Assembly (NCBI GenBank): GCA_963837445.1
Contig: CAWINK010000014.1
Coordinates: 97,944 to 161,943 of the forward strand
Direction of reading: 5' to 3'
DNA from: JACVRW01 sp963837445
GTDB taxonomy: Bacteria; Actinomycetota; Thermoleophilia; Solirubrobacterales; Thermoleophilaceae
Length of the DNA: 64,000 bases
This document shows, piece after piece, positions 8,626 through 17,441 of the stretch; positions within the stretch are counted from its first letter, which is position 1; the number at the start of each line of letters is the position of its first letter. The notes beneath the pieces were generated by a model. The model did no database searches, was not told where the DNA came from, and saw only the letters and a list, made by a program, of their open reading frames with translations. The position numbers and the translations under genes are program-made.

Positions 8626-9216
8626 TTGATCCGAGCAGCACGAAATCTTGTTGTACTCGTCGCACTGGCCATGGTGGTCGTGCCGAGCCCTGCCGTGGCC
8701 AGCGCCGATCGGGTGCTGCGCGACTGCATCAGGGACGGCAAGCTCGACGGCAAGTACTCGAACGCGGAGCTGCGGAAGGCCAGGGACAACCTCCCGGCCG
8801 ACTCGGACGAGTACTCCGACTGCAGCGAGGTGATCGCCGCCGCGATCAAGGGCGGCTCCAACAGGGGCTCCGGAGCGGGCAGCCCGGGTGTCGGGGCGGC
8901 CGATCCCGCGGGCGAGGCAGCCGCGCGCACCCAGGACGCCGGCGACCTCGCCGCACTGACCGACGGCAAGGGGGATGCCCCATCCGTGGACGTCGGCGGC
9001 ACGAGCTTGGCACCCGACAGCAGCGGATTCTTCAATCTCGCCGGCGCCGCGAACCAGGTGCCGCTGCCGCTCCTGATCGCGTTGCTGCTGCTTGCCGCCT
9101 TTGCGATGGCGAGCGGGGCCGCCGCGCTCCGCGAGCGCGTGCCGGCGCTGGCGCGGATCCCGCTCCTGTCGAAGCTCAATCCGCCGCGTGTCCCGTTTAT
9201 CAAGCGTCGCGGCTAG
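8626..9216 (+). CDS. Exported single-TM protein of unknown function
   Basis: I chose the TTG at 8626 because AGGAGG (8608-8613) lies upstream and the product then begins with a short basic segment and a signal-like hydrophobic stretch (LVVLVALAMVVVPSPAVASA). The mature part has the segment DRVLRDCIRDGKLDGKYSN with a second Cys in SDCSEVIAAAI, suggesting a disulfide, then a Gly/Ala/Asp-rich linker, a C-terminal membrane helix (PLPLLIALLLLAAFAMAS) and a basic cytoplasmic tail. That arrangement suggests an anchored outer-face protein. I do not recognise a function. The next gene starts inside its 3' end, so it is probably co-transcribed with the ligase-like gene. Confidence 0.7.
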   Translation: MIRAARNLVVLVALAMVVVPSPAVASADRVLRDCIRDGKLDGKYSNAELRKARDNLPADSDEYSDCSEVIAAAIKGGSNRGSGAGSPGVGAADPAGEAAARTQDAGDLAALTDGKGDAPSVDVGGTSLAPDSSGFFNLAGAANQVPLPLLIALLLLAAFAMASGAAALRERVPALARIPLLSKLNPPRVPFIKRRG

Positions 9217-11280
9217 CCTCCCACGCGTCGCCGCCGGCGCAGTCCCGCTGATACTCGGCGCCGCCCTCGCGGGCGTAGCCTTCGGAGCCGAGGGTGGCAC
9301 CGAGCTCACGCGCACGTCGGTCACGGGAGTGCTGCTGGTCCTCGTCAGCGGCGCCGTGGTGGCCGCCGCGTTCCTGTGGGGTCGCCCGACCGCGATTCAC
9401 GGGACGACCACGCTGCTGCTGTTCGCGCTGCTCGCGCTCCTGACCGCTGCGTCGGTGCTCTGGTCGATCGTCCCCGAGCTCACCTATATCGAGGCCGGCC
9501 GCACGTTCGCGTACGTGGCGGTCTTCGCGGCCGCCGTGGCAAGCGCCCGCCTCGCGCCGCGCGCCGGCGCCGCAGCTGCTGCTCGGGCTGCTGATCGGCG
9601 CGATCGTGCCGGTGACCTACGCGCTCGCCTCGCGCGTCTGGCCTGGGGCGCTCGCCGAGAACGAGGTGTCGAACCGGCTCGGGCAGCCGTTCGACTACTG
9701 GAACGCAGTCGGCTGTGTCGCGGCGATGGCCGTCCCGATCAGCCTCTGGCTCGGCTCGCGGCGAGATCGGCAGCCCGCTCTTGCGCGTGCTGGCCTACCC
9801 GGCCATGGGCGTGTCCATCCTCGCGATCCTCCTCACGCAGTCACGCGGTGCCGCCGCGGCGGCGGCGGTGGGTGCCGTGGGGTGGTTCGTGCTGGTGCCG
9901 CTCCGGCTGCGCAGCCTGCCCGTGCTGCTGCTGCCGCTTGGCGCAGCGGCCGCCGTCGGCGCCTGGGCGCTGTCCAAGGACCCCTTCTCGAAGAGCCTCC
10001 AGCCGCTGTCCGCGAAGGAGGCCGTGGCCGGCGATTTCGGCGCCCTCGTGTTCCTGATGGTCGTGCTGCTCCTCCTGATCGGAGCCGCCGTGCAGACCGG
10101 AGCGGAGCGCCGGGTGCCGTCCGCGCGGATGCGCAAGCGGGTTGGGATCGTGGCGGTCACGCTCGCGTGCCTCCTACCGCTGGCGGCCTTCACGTCGGTG
10201 GCCTTCAGCGAGCGCGGCATCGGGGACCGGATCGACGAGCTCACGAGCGAGACCGAGGTCGCACCCGCGGAGGGCGGCGGCCGCGTGTTCGGCGCCGCCT
10301 CGACGCGCGGCAAGTACTGGCGCGAGGCGTTCCGCGTGTTCGACGCCCGGCCGCTCGAGGGGGTCGGCGCCGGGGCATTCGAGAAGGCGCGGCTCCGCCA
10401 CCGCACGGACGCCTCGGTCACGCAGCACGCCCACGGATGGATACCGCAGACGATGGCGGACCTCGGTCTGATCGGCCTCGTCGTGACCACCCTGCTCTTC
10501 CTCGCCTGGGTGCTCGCCGCCCTGAGTGCCACCGGCCTCGTCCCGCGACGGCTCATGTGGCGCGAGGGCGACGCCGGTGCACCGCCACGGCGCGACTGGG
10601 ACACCGATCGCATCGCCATCGTCACGCTCGCGCTCGTACCGGTCGTGTTCGGTGTCCAGTCGCTCCTCGACTGGACCTGGTTCATCCAGGAGCCCATGGT
10701 GATGGCGCTGATCCCGGCCGGATACATCGCCGCACGCGGACCCCTTGGGGAAGGCGCCGACAGCTCGGCGACGCCGCCCGCCGCGTCGTCGAGCCCTTGG
10801 AAGCCGAACCTGGCCCGCATCCCGGCGGCGCTTGGCGCCGTGGTGATGGCGCTGCTCCTGGCCTGGGCGATCTGGCAGCCCGAGGCCTCGGACCGCGCCA
10901 CCAACGACGCCCTTGCCCTCCTGGACGAGAAGAAGTTCGACGAGGCGCTGGCAAAGACAGAGGACGCGGAGGATCTCAACCCGCTCACGCCCGACCCGCT
11001 GCTCGTGCGTGCCTCGATCGACACGGCCGCGAATCGCGTGGACGACGCGCAGGCGGCCCTCGAGCAGGCCGTGATCCTGTTCCCCGGCGATCCGCAGACC
11101 TGGTACCGCCTCGGGGCGTTCCAGCTCGGCACGCTCGACGCGCCGGAGCAGGCCCTCGACACGATCCGCGGAGCGCTCTACCTCGACCCGCACTCGCGTG
11201 CGGCGACCCAGGTCTTCCTCGACTCGCGTGCGCGGCAGCGCGAGAAGGCCGGCAGCGCCCAGCCCGGGCTCAACGAGTAG
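9188..11280 (+). pseudogene. O-antigen ligase/polymerase-like membrane protein with TPR-like tail, two frameshifts
   Basis: A membrane protein of about 697 residues can be read only across three frames: from the GTG at 9188, with shifts near 9560-9575 and 9745-9770, each equal to one extra base. The pieces form a continuous polytopic protein, with a ligase-type loop (GVGAGAFEKARLRHRTD...QHAHGWIPQTMADLG) followed by more helices and a C-terminal TPR-like region (residues ~560-690: DEALAKTEDAEDLNPL, DDAQAALEQAVILFPGD, EQALDTIRGALYLDP). The family joins or polymerises lipid-linked glycans on the outer membrane face. Lack of in-frame stops outside the shifts suggests a recent mutation or sequencing error rather than old decay. 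Confidence 0.75.
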
Positions 11281-11821
11281 CACGCACGAACAGCGTGCCG
11301 GAGCGGCGGCGCAGCGACTCGACCTCGAAGCCGAGCTCGTCGAGCACGCGCCGCAGCGAGCGGCGCGTGAAGAAGCGGATGTGAGGCGAGAGCGGGTCCG
11401 GCCGGCGGCCCACCGGGAGGTTTGCGGGCGTGGTGGCGGCGAAGGCTCCACCCGGAACGAGCACGCGCCGGATCTCCGAGAGCAGCAGCTGAACGTCGCG
11501 GACGTGCTCGATCGTCTCGGCGCAGAGCACGAGCTCGAACGAGCCGTCCTCGAACGGGAGCGGGGCATCGGGCTCGAGCTCGACCGCTCGCGCTGCGGGA
11601 AGCCGGCGCCGCGCCCGCTCGAGCGCTGTGGAGGACACGTCGGCCGCAGTCAGCTCGGTCGCGTCGAGCTCGGCCGTCAGGCGGCCATCGCCGCAGCCGA
11701 GGTCGAGGACGCGCTCGGCGTGGCCAAGCGAGCCCACGAACTCCCGGAGCGCCTTGGACGGTGGCCCGAGGTCCTCGGGCACAAGCTCCCAGAGCTCGTC
11801 GTCGAACCGGCTGGGGCTCAC
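11270..11821 (-). CDS. Class I SAM-dependent methyltransferase
   Basis: A 183-residue protein with the SAM-binding motif I VLDLGCGDGRL (about residues 38-48), the acidic strand-2 end (TAADVSS) and FELVLCAETIEHVRD (motif IV region). The C-terminus PHIRFFTRRSLRRVLDELGF is typical of small Methyltransf_11/23-like enzymes. In a glycan locus it may methylate a sugar or a lipid-linked intermediate, but that is inferred only from location. Its end overlaps the end of the converging ligase-like gene by 11 bases. Confidence 0.82.
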   Translation of the reverse strand: MSPSRFDDELWELVPEDLGPPSKALREFVGSLGHAERVLDLGCGDGRLTAELDATELTAADVSSTALERARRRLPAARAVELEPDAPLPFEDGSFELVLCAETIEHVRDVQLLLSEIRRVLVPGGAFAATTPANLPVGRRPDPLSPHIRFFTRRSLRRVLDELGFEVESLRRRSGTLFVRATR

Positions 11822-11843
11822 CAGGCGCCCCGCGCCCGGCTAC

Positions 11844-13331
11844 CTACCAAGCGCCCCGCGCCCGGGTCACGGCGGGGATCGTCTTGAGGAGAATCGTCAG
11901 GTCGAGGAACACCGACCAGCGCTCGAGGTACAGGAAGTCGAGGCGCACGAGCTCGTCGAAGTCGAGCTCCGAGCGGCCCGACACCTGCCACAGGCCGGTC
12001 ATGCCCGGCAGGACGAGGTAGCGCTTGCGGTGCCAGTCCTCGAGCCGGTCGTAGTCTCGCTGCGGAAGTGGGCGCGGGCCCACGAGCGACATCTCGCTCC
12101 GCAGCACGTTGAAGAGCTGGGGCAGCTCGTCGAGCGACCAGCGCCGCAGGAAGCGCCCGACCGGAGTCACGCGCGGGTCCGACCGCATCTTGAAGAGCGC
12201 GCCGGCCATCTCGTTGTGCTCCTCGAGCCGGTCCTGAAGCTGCTCGGCGCCCGCCACCATCGTGCGGAACTTCAGGCAGGCGAAGCACCTGCCGCCGATG
12301 CCGGGCCGCTGCGAGCGGTAGAGGACCGGGCCGCGCGAGGTGAGCTTGATGGCGAGCGCCGCGGCGATCATCACCGGCGAGAGCACGGCCAAGAGCAGCG
12401 TCGCCCCGACCAGGTCGAAGGTCCGCTTGAGCGCGAAGTCCACGCCCTCGAACACCGGCGGCTTCAGCTCGAAGAGCGGCAGCGCCTGGCCCGGCACGTA
12501 CTCCACCCGCTCCATCAGGATCTCCATGGTCGACGGGGCCACGCGCACGCGGACGCCCTGCTGGTGGCAGCGGTCCACGAGCTCGACCGCCTCCTCCTGG
12601 GGGAAGTCGGCGTCGGCGATCAGGACCTCGTCGATCGAGTCGAAGTGGCGCTCGAGCTGCTCCAGCGAGCGGAAGTCGCGCAGCCCGTCGAGCATGGCCA
12701 CCGGCGTGCGCGCGACGAACCCGTAGGGCTCGATCTCGCGGCTGTCGCGCAAAGCGTGGGAGACCGCCTGGATGTTCGACCCCGAGCCGACGAGCACGGC
12801 GCGGCGCCGGTAGCCGGCGGCGCGCAGGATCGCGCCGCTCACCTGTTCGAACACCCAGCGGAAGCCCGACACGTAGATGAGCGCGAAGAAGAGCGACCCG
12901 TAGAAGATGTAGTACGACTGGAAATTCTCCCCCTCCAGCAGCGCGTAGACCAACACGGCGACGGTTGTCTGGAAGAGCGACGCGATCACGCGCGGAAGGC
13001 CCGGCCGCAGCGCCCGCTCGCGATAGAGGCCCGAGCGTCCGAACAGCAGCAGCATCACGAGGCCGCCGAGCGGCAGATAGTCCATCGCCTGGTCCCACAT
13101 CAGGCCGATGGCGTCGGGATGGCGGATCGCGGCCTTCACGACCAGGGCCGTGTAGATCGCGAGGAGCAGGCCGGCGAGGTCGAGTGCGGCGAGCGTCGTG
13201 ATGCGAACCGCCGCGCGAGCCAGGTCGAAGCGAAGCAGCCCCCCGAGCATGGGCTTACCCGCCCGGACGTCGCGTTCGGGCAACGTGAGGGGCTCTACCT
13301 CCTGCAGCTCTTTGAGTAGTCCGTTAGCCAC
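11844..13331 (-). CDS. Exopolysaccharide polyprenyl glycosylphosphotransferase
   Basis: A 495-residue protein of the WbaP/WcaJ type, which transfers a sugar-1-phosphate from a nucleotide sugar to undecaprenyl phosphate and so starts glycan assembly. The N-terminal third has about four membrane helices, then a Rossmann-like cytosolic domain (AVLVGSGSNIQAV), then a further hydrophobic helix and the catalytic bacterial sugar transferase domain. Diagnostic motifs are CLKFRTMV, DELPQLFNVLRSEMSLVGPRPLP and MTGLWQVSGRSELDFDE. It faces away from the downstream methyltransferase and is the likely priming enzyme of the locus. Confidence 0.93.
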   Translation of the reverse strand: MANGLLKELQEVEPLTLPERDVRAGKPMLGGLLRFDLARAAVRITTLAALDLAGLLLAIYTALVVKAAIRHPDAIGLMWDQAMDYLPLGGLVMLLLFGRSGLYRERALRPGLPRVIASLFQTTVAVLVYALLEGENFQSYYIFYGSLFFALIYVSGFRWVFEQVSGAILRAAGYRRRAVLVGSGSNIQAVSHALRDSREIEPYGFVARTPVAMLDGLRDFRSLEQLERHFDSIDEVLIADADFPQEEAVELVDRCHQQGVRVRVAPSTMEILMERVEYVPGQALPLFELKPPVFEGVDFALKRTFDLVGATLLLAVLSPVMIAAALAIKLTSRGPVLYRSQRPGIGGRCFACLKFRTMVAGAEQLQDRLEEHNEMAGALFKMRSDPRVTPVGRFLRRWSLDELPQLFNVLRSEMSLVGPRPLPQRDYDRLEDWHRKRYLVLPGMTGLWQVSGRSELDFDELVRLDFLYLERWSVFLDLTILLKTIPAVTRARGAW

Positions 13332-13404
13332 GGATGCGTTGAGTCGGCTCGTAGTGAAACAGGTGCCACGGCCGAATGTAGCGGTGTGGGCGGCACAGGC
13401 GCCG

Positions 13405-13410
13405 TATGCT
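13405..13410 (+). promoter_or_regulatory. Putative -10 box TATGCT
   Basis: TATGCT is 7 bases before an in-frame GTG at 13418. If functional it makes the GTG the true, leaderless start of the methyltransferase instead of the ATG at 13406, which lies inside the box. Confidence 0.35.
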
Positions 13411-14236
13411 GCCCGTCGTGGGATCGGAAAGCGCCGAAGCGGGCGGGCGGCGCGTGGGCGGCCGGCGCGCCAAGCTCGAGCGCGCGGCGACGCTGCTCGT
13501 GCGCGATCCGCGCGAGCTCTACGAGGTCCTGGCCGACCGCGCGCAGCGCACGATGGACCCGCTGCGCCGGCGGCCGACTCTGGAGGTGACCCGGTTCGAG
13601 GAGGTCGCGGCCGGGCTTGACGGCCCCCTGGCCGGGCGCGTGTCGGAGAGCCTCCGCGAGGACGCCCTGGCGGAGATCGACGCGGAGGTGCGCGTGCGGA
13701 CCGGTGAACTCGGCGCGGCGCTCCCGTTTCCGCTGCACTACAACGCGTCCTCGAGCCTCGCGAACCTCTGTTACGCGCTCGTCCGCGCGCTTCGCCCCGC
13801 GGTCGTGCTGGAGACCGGTGTGGCGTACGGAATGAGCTCCAGCTTCATCGCGAAAGCCCTTTCCGCGAACGGCGAGGGCGAGCTCCACAGCGTGGACCGG
13901 CCGGCCGTCCAGCCAGGGGTGGAGGACTACATCGGCGCGCTTGTGCCGGACCATCTCCGTTCGCGCTGGACGCTTCACCGGGGGACGAGCCGGCGCGTGT
14001 TGCCGCGCCTCCTTCCGGAGATCGGTGCACCCTCGCTGTTCGTCCACGACAGCCAGCACACCTACCGGAACGTCACCTGGGAGCTACGGACCGTCACCCC
14101 ACACCTGACCCGCCCCGCGGCCGTCCTGGTGGACGACACCGCTGGTACGCGCGCCTTCCAACACTGGGTCGAGCGGACGCGGCCGGCCTTCTCCGCGGTG
14201 GTCGAGGAGCAGTGGGTGGGCGTCGCTGTGCTCTAA
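13406..14236 (+). CDS. Class I SAM-dependent methyltransferase (Methyltransf_24 type)
   Basis: A 276-residue protein with the SAM site VVLETGVAYGMSSSFIAKAL around residue 133, an acidic strand 2 (LHSVDRP), and the late SLFVHDSQHTYRNV...VLVDDTAG segments, a pattern of Methyltransf_24 proteins often found in glycan and cephalosporin-hydroxylase-like clusters. The start may be the GTG at 13418, four codons later, because TATGCT sits 7 bases upstream of it. It is divergent from the glycosylphosphotransferase. Substrate unknown; a sugar O-methylation is plausible from the neighbourhood. Confidence 0.8.
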   Translation: MLPVVGSESAEAGGRRVGGRRAKLERAATLLVRDPRELYEVLADRAQRTMDPLRRRPTLEVTRFEEVAAGLDGPLAGRVSESLREDALAEIDAEVRVRTGELGAALPFPLHYNASSSLANLCYALVRALRPAVVLETGVAYGMSSSFIAKALSANGEGELHSVDRPAVQPGVEDYIGALVPDHLRSRWTLHRGTSRRVLPRLLPEIGAPSLFVHDSQHTYRNVTWELRTVTPHLTRPAAVLVDDTAGTRAFQHWVERTRPAFSAVVEEQWVGVAVL

Positions 14237-14331
14237 GGCGGCCGCCGGTCAAGAAAAGGGACGCATTTTGCGCAATTGTGCAGCCCGCCGAGGGGGCGAA
14301 CGTTGCAGTATCGCCTCTGAACGTCGTGCTG

Positions 14332-15528
14332 ATGGCGAGACGCGGCACCCGGCCCGCGCGGGGCGAGATCGACGAGGCGGCTCTCCGGCTGCTCTCGCGT
14401 CACGGTGCGCAGATCCTGAGGACGGCGCGCCGTCACGCGGTGACGCCCGAGGACGCGGAGGATGCCTACCAGCGCGGCATCGAGATCCTGCTCACGAAGG
14501 CGCCGAGCACGAGCGAGGACGAGCTTGTCCCCTGGCTCAAGACCGTGGTGAAGCACGAGGCCTGGGCTCTGCGGCGACAGCGCGAGCGCCACTCCCCGGT
14601 CACGGATGACGGCGAGCTGCGCGACCGCCCCGCGCCCACCACGGTCACGCACGAGCAGGCCGAGCGGCTCGAGCGGCTGCGGCTGGGGGCCGAGGCCCTC
14701 GGTCAACTGAAGCCGCACGAGGTGCGCGCGCTGCGCCTGAAGGCCGAGGGCTTCTCCTATCGCGAGATATGCGCGATGACCGGCTGGTCCTACACCAAGG
14801 TCAACCGCCTGCTCACGGAGGGACGGCGGGCGTTCCTCCACCGCGTGTCCGGGATCGAGCGCGGCGCCGAGTGCGCGCGCTACGAGCCGCTCCTGTCCGC
14901 GCTCGCGGACGGTGAGGCCAGCGCAGAGCAGCTGGCGATCCTGCGCCCGCACATGCGCACCTGCCTCAGCTGCCGCGCCCGCCTGCGCGAGTTCCGCGCC
15001 ACGCCCGAGCGGGTGGCGTCGCTCGTGCCGCCGGCCGCCCTCGTGGCCACTCACGGGGGCGGGCCGCTGCGCGGCCTGGTCGAGTCGGTGGGCACGCTCG
15101 GCGAGCGCTTCCACGCGGCGGCAGAGATTGCCACCGGCCAGAAGCTCGCGGCGGTGGCGGCCTCCGCCGCGGCGCTTGCGGGCGGCGGCACGGCAATCGA
15201 CGAGTTCGCGAACCACCAGGGGCCGCCGCTGCCCGAGCCGGCGCAGCAGGTGGAGGCGGAGCCGGTGAAGGACGAGCCTCCGGCCGAGCCGGCGCCTCCG
15301 GCCGCCGAGACCCCACCCGCGGACGCCGCGCCCGCTCCCACGCCCGCGGCGACGCCGGCACCCGAGCCTGCGCCACCGCCACCCGATCCCGCCGCCGAGT
15401 TCGTACCCGGGAGCGCCGCACCGGAGCCGGCCTCCGCGCCCTCGCCAACCCAGACAAGCAGCTTCGCGCCCGCCGGCAGCGGCCCAACGGGCGGGTCCGC
15501 CGGCGGCAGCGGAGAGTTCGCGCCGTAG
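14332..15528 (+). CDS. ECF-like sigma factor fused to a zinc-finger anti-sigma-like segment and Pro-rich tail
   Basis: The first ~185 residues read as a sigma-70 family protein: region 2 (EDAYQRGIEILLTKAP...VPWLKTVVKHEAWALRRQRERH) and region 4 helix-turn-helix (LKPHEVRALRLKAEGFSYREICAMTGWSYTKVNRLL). Next comes a ZAS-like zinc finger with H-x3-C-x2-C spacing (LRPHMRTCLSCRARLREF), normally found in anti-sigma factors, then a weakly hydrophobic Ala-rich segment (LAAVAASAAALAGGGTAI) that may cross the membrane, and about 100 residues rich in Pro, Ala and Glu. I chose the ATG at 14332. An earlier in-frame start would put non-family sequence in front. Fusion of sigma and anti-sigma parts suggests self-regulated activity. 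Confidence 0.8.
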   Translation: MARRGTRPARGEIDEAALRLLSRHGAQILRTARRHAVTPEDAEDAYQRGIEILLTKAPSTSEDELVPWLKTVVKHEAWALRRQRERHSPVTDDGELRDRPAPTTVTHEQAERLERLRLGAEALGQLKPHEVRALRLKAEGFSYREICAMTGWSYTKVNRLLTEGRRAFLHRVSGIERGAECARYEPLLSALADGEASAEQLAILRPHMRTCLSCRARLREFRATPERVASLVPPAALVATHGGGPLRGLVESVGTLGERFHAAAEIATGQKLAAVAASAAALAGGGTAIDEFANHQGPPLPEPAQQVEAEPVKDEPPAEPAPPAAETPPADAAPAPTPAATPAPEPAPPPPDPAAEFVPGSAAPEPASAPSPTQTSSFAPAGSGPTGGSAGGSGEFAP

Positions 15529-15714
15529 GAAGCGCGGCTTACCCGGTCCGATTCCGTGCATATTTGACCACCCTGGATCTGCGCTGGACCCAGCCTGATA
15601 CAACCGGCTGTACAGGCCCCGTGTGGGGTAGCGGCAACGAGATTTTGGGTTGCACGGCGATTCGCCACCAGGCTCCGCCGTTCGGCACTCCCGGACCTCC
15701 TGAGAGGAGGAGTG

Positions 15715-16920
15715 ATGTTCCAAGCTGGCCCGTTAGGTACGCGGAGGCCGCTCGCTGCGCTGGCGGTGGCGGCCGCCTCGCTCGCGCTCGCGTCGTCGTC
15801 CGGGGCGGTCGATCCGGTGCCCGAGCCGTGTGCGCACGGGGCCCCGGGGCCGACGTTCGTGGATCCGAGCGCGCTGGTCGACAAGAGCGTGGAGTTCGGT
15901 CATTGCGACTACGTCGCCCCGTTCGCCGAAGTAAAGGGCGACGTCCACGTCGGCGACGACAGCAACATCCAGGACAGCTCATTCGTGCTCGGCAAGGTGC
16001 GGCTCGGCGACGAGGCGATCGTCGCCCACGGAGGATCGGCGATCGGCACAGCCCGCGTCGGCAAGCAGGGCGAATGTCACGATCCCGACGGCCAGGGACC
16101 GGGGCCCGCGCCTGAGCATTGCCCCTCGTTCATCGGCTTCAACTCGCTGGTCGACAGCGCGATCATCGAGAAGGACGCCATGGTCACGCACCTCGCCCGG
16201 GTCGGCCCGAGGGTCAGGATCCCGTCCGGCAGGAAGGTGCTGCCCGGCAAGAACGTGACCAGCCAGTCTCAGGTAATGCGGAAGACGGCTCCGGTGACCG
16301 CGGCCGACCGCGCCTTCATGGAGGGCGTGATCCACGTCAACACCTCGTTCGCGCGGGAGTACACGCGGCTTGAGGCGGAGAATCGGCGCAACGTACGGGG
16401 GATCAACTTCGACCCCGGTCACACCGACTTCAACCCGACCCGTGACCTGCCGACGCTGGCGGGCGTGCCGACGCGCGATCCGGGGTTCAACGACAACAAG
16501 GACCGCATCATCGGCGACGTCAGGCTCGAGGACGGCAAGGAAGAGCTCGAAGACACGCTCGGCTTCGGCGTCTCCCTGCGAGCCGACGAGGGCGAGCCGT
16601 TCCTCGTAGGGACGATCGAGAAGATGAAGAACCGGACGACCTTCCACGCACTCGAGCACGCGCACCTGCACCTCGGCGACGAGGGCAGCTACGGGGACAG
16701 GAGCCTGGTCCACGGTGGGCCGGATCCGTACGACCCGACCGAGACCGGAGAGGCGTTCACTCTCAGGGACGGAGCGGTGTTCTTCCGCTCCCGCGCCGGC
16801 GACAAGGTAGAGATCGGGACAAGGAGCTTCGTCCAGTCCTCGAACCTCCCGAGCGGCACCAAGCTCGCGCCGAGGAAGGTGATGATCGACGGGGTGATCG
16901 TCGGCGACGTGGAGTGGTAG
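15715..16920 (+). CDS. Exported gamma-carbonic-anhydrase-like beta-helix protein
   Basis: AGGAGG (15705-15710) precedes the ATG; a GTG at 15712 is an alternative. The product (~401 residues) starts with a signal peptide ending near SSSGAVDP. The mature part shows hexapeptide-type left-handed beta-helix repeats (PSALVDKSVEFGHCDYVAPFAEVKGDVHVGDD, IVAHGGSAIG, AIIEKDAMVTHLARVGPRVRIPSG) and several His residues spaced as in zinc-binding gamma-class carbonic anhydrases; a His-rich HALEHAHLHLG segment lies later. Carbonic anhydrase activity outside the membrane is possible, but the length exceeds the classic enzyme and an additional second half is present. An acyltransferase-like helix without catalysis is the main alternative. 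Confidence 0.65.
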   Translation: MFQAGPLGTRRPLAALAVAAASLALASSSGAVDPVPEPCAHGAPGPTFVDPSALVDKSVEFGHCDYVAPFAEVKGDVHVGDDSNIQDSSFVLGKVRLGDEAIVAHGGSAIGTARVGKQGECHDPDGQGPGPAPEHCPSFIGFNSLVDSAIIEKDAMVTHLARVGPRVRIPSGRKVLPGKNVTSQSQVMRKTAPVTAADRAFMEGVIHVNTSFAREYTRLEAENRRNVRGINFDPGHTDFNPTRDLPTLAGVPTRDPGFNDNKDRIIGDVRLEDGKEELEDTLGFGVSLRADEGEPFLVGTIEKMKNRTTFHALEHAHLHLGDEGSYGDRSLVHGGPDPYDPTETGEAFTLRDGAVFFRSRAGDKVEIGTRSFVQSSNLPSGTKLAPRKVMIDGVIVGDVEW

Positions 16921-17405
16921 GGAGAGCGGCGGTGCTCGCTGCCGCCGGTCTTCTACTCGTCACGCCAATGCTCGGCGGTTGCGACTGGTCAAATGGGGAT
17001 GAGTCGCAACCGCCAGCGGGCCAGGCAACACGGTCCGTTGAAGGCTTTGTCGCCACCCTTCAGCGCGAGGTGCGCGAGCTGCCTGCCGAGCGCATGGCCT
17101 GGTCCACGTTCTGGCGGCTGTGCTGGAGCCGCTTCCCGGGCGCGCGCGCCTATGAGCTCGCGACGCTCACCGGCGAGGGGCGCTCGCCACAGCTGCGCCG
17201 CCAGCGGGCGCGCTGCCTGCGGCTCGAGGTCGCGGCGGGCGAAAACGCCCGCTCCGAGCGCTTCAAGGACGAGCGTACGCAACTCGCGCTCACCGCAGGT
17301 CAGCTCGCCTACCGTGTCCGCGCGGTGCGCGCCGATGGCGGGGTCACGCGTTGGTCGAGGCCGTACGCGGCCGGCGAGAGGGTCGACGCAGGCGAAGCGC
17401 CGTAG
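16914..17405 (+). CDS. Predicted lipoprotein, function unknown
   Basis: From the GTG at 16914 the product starts with a signal sequence (AAVLAAAGLLLVTP) and a lipobox-like LGGC with Cys near residue 23, so it is probably a lipid-anchored protein on the outer face. The mature 140 residues are rich in Arg and Ala, have Cys in RLCWSRF and RARCLRLEV, and a beta-rich end (LAYRVRAVRADGGVTRWSRP) that resembles a short fibronectin-like strand set. The start overlaps the end of the beta-helix gene by 7 bases, so the two are probably co-translated and co-located at the cell surface. Confidence 0.62.
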   Translation: MVGRAAVLAAAGLLLVTPMLGGCDWSNGDESQPPAGQATRSVEGFVATLQREVRELPAERMAWSTFWRLCWSRFPGARAYELATLTGEGRSPQLRRQRARCLRLEVAAGENARSERFKDERTQLALTAGQLAYRVRAVRADGGVTRWSRPYAAGERVDAGEAP

Positions 17406-17441
17406 TCGAGTTGCGACTCCTTAAAGGGGAGGCCGGTTCAG

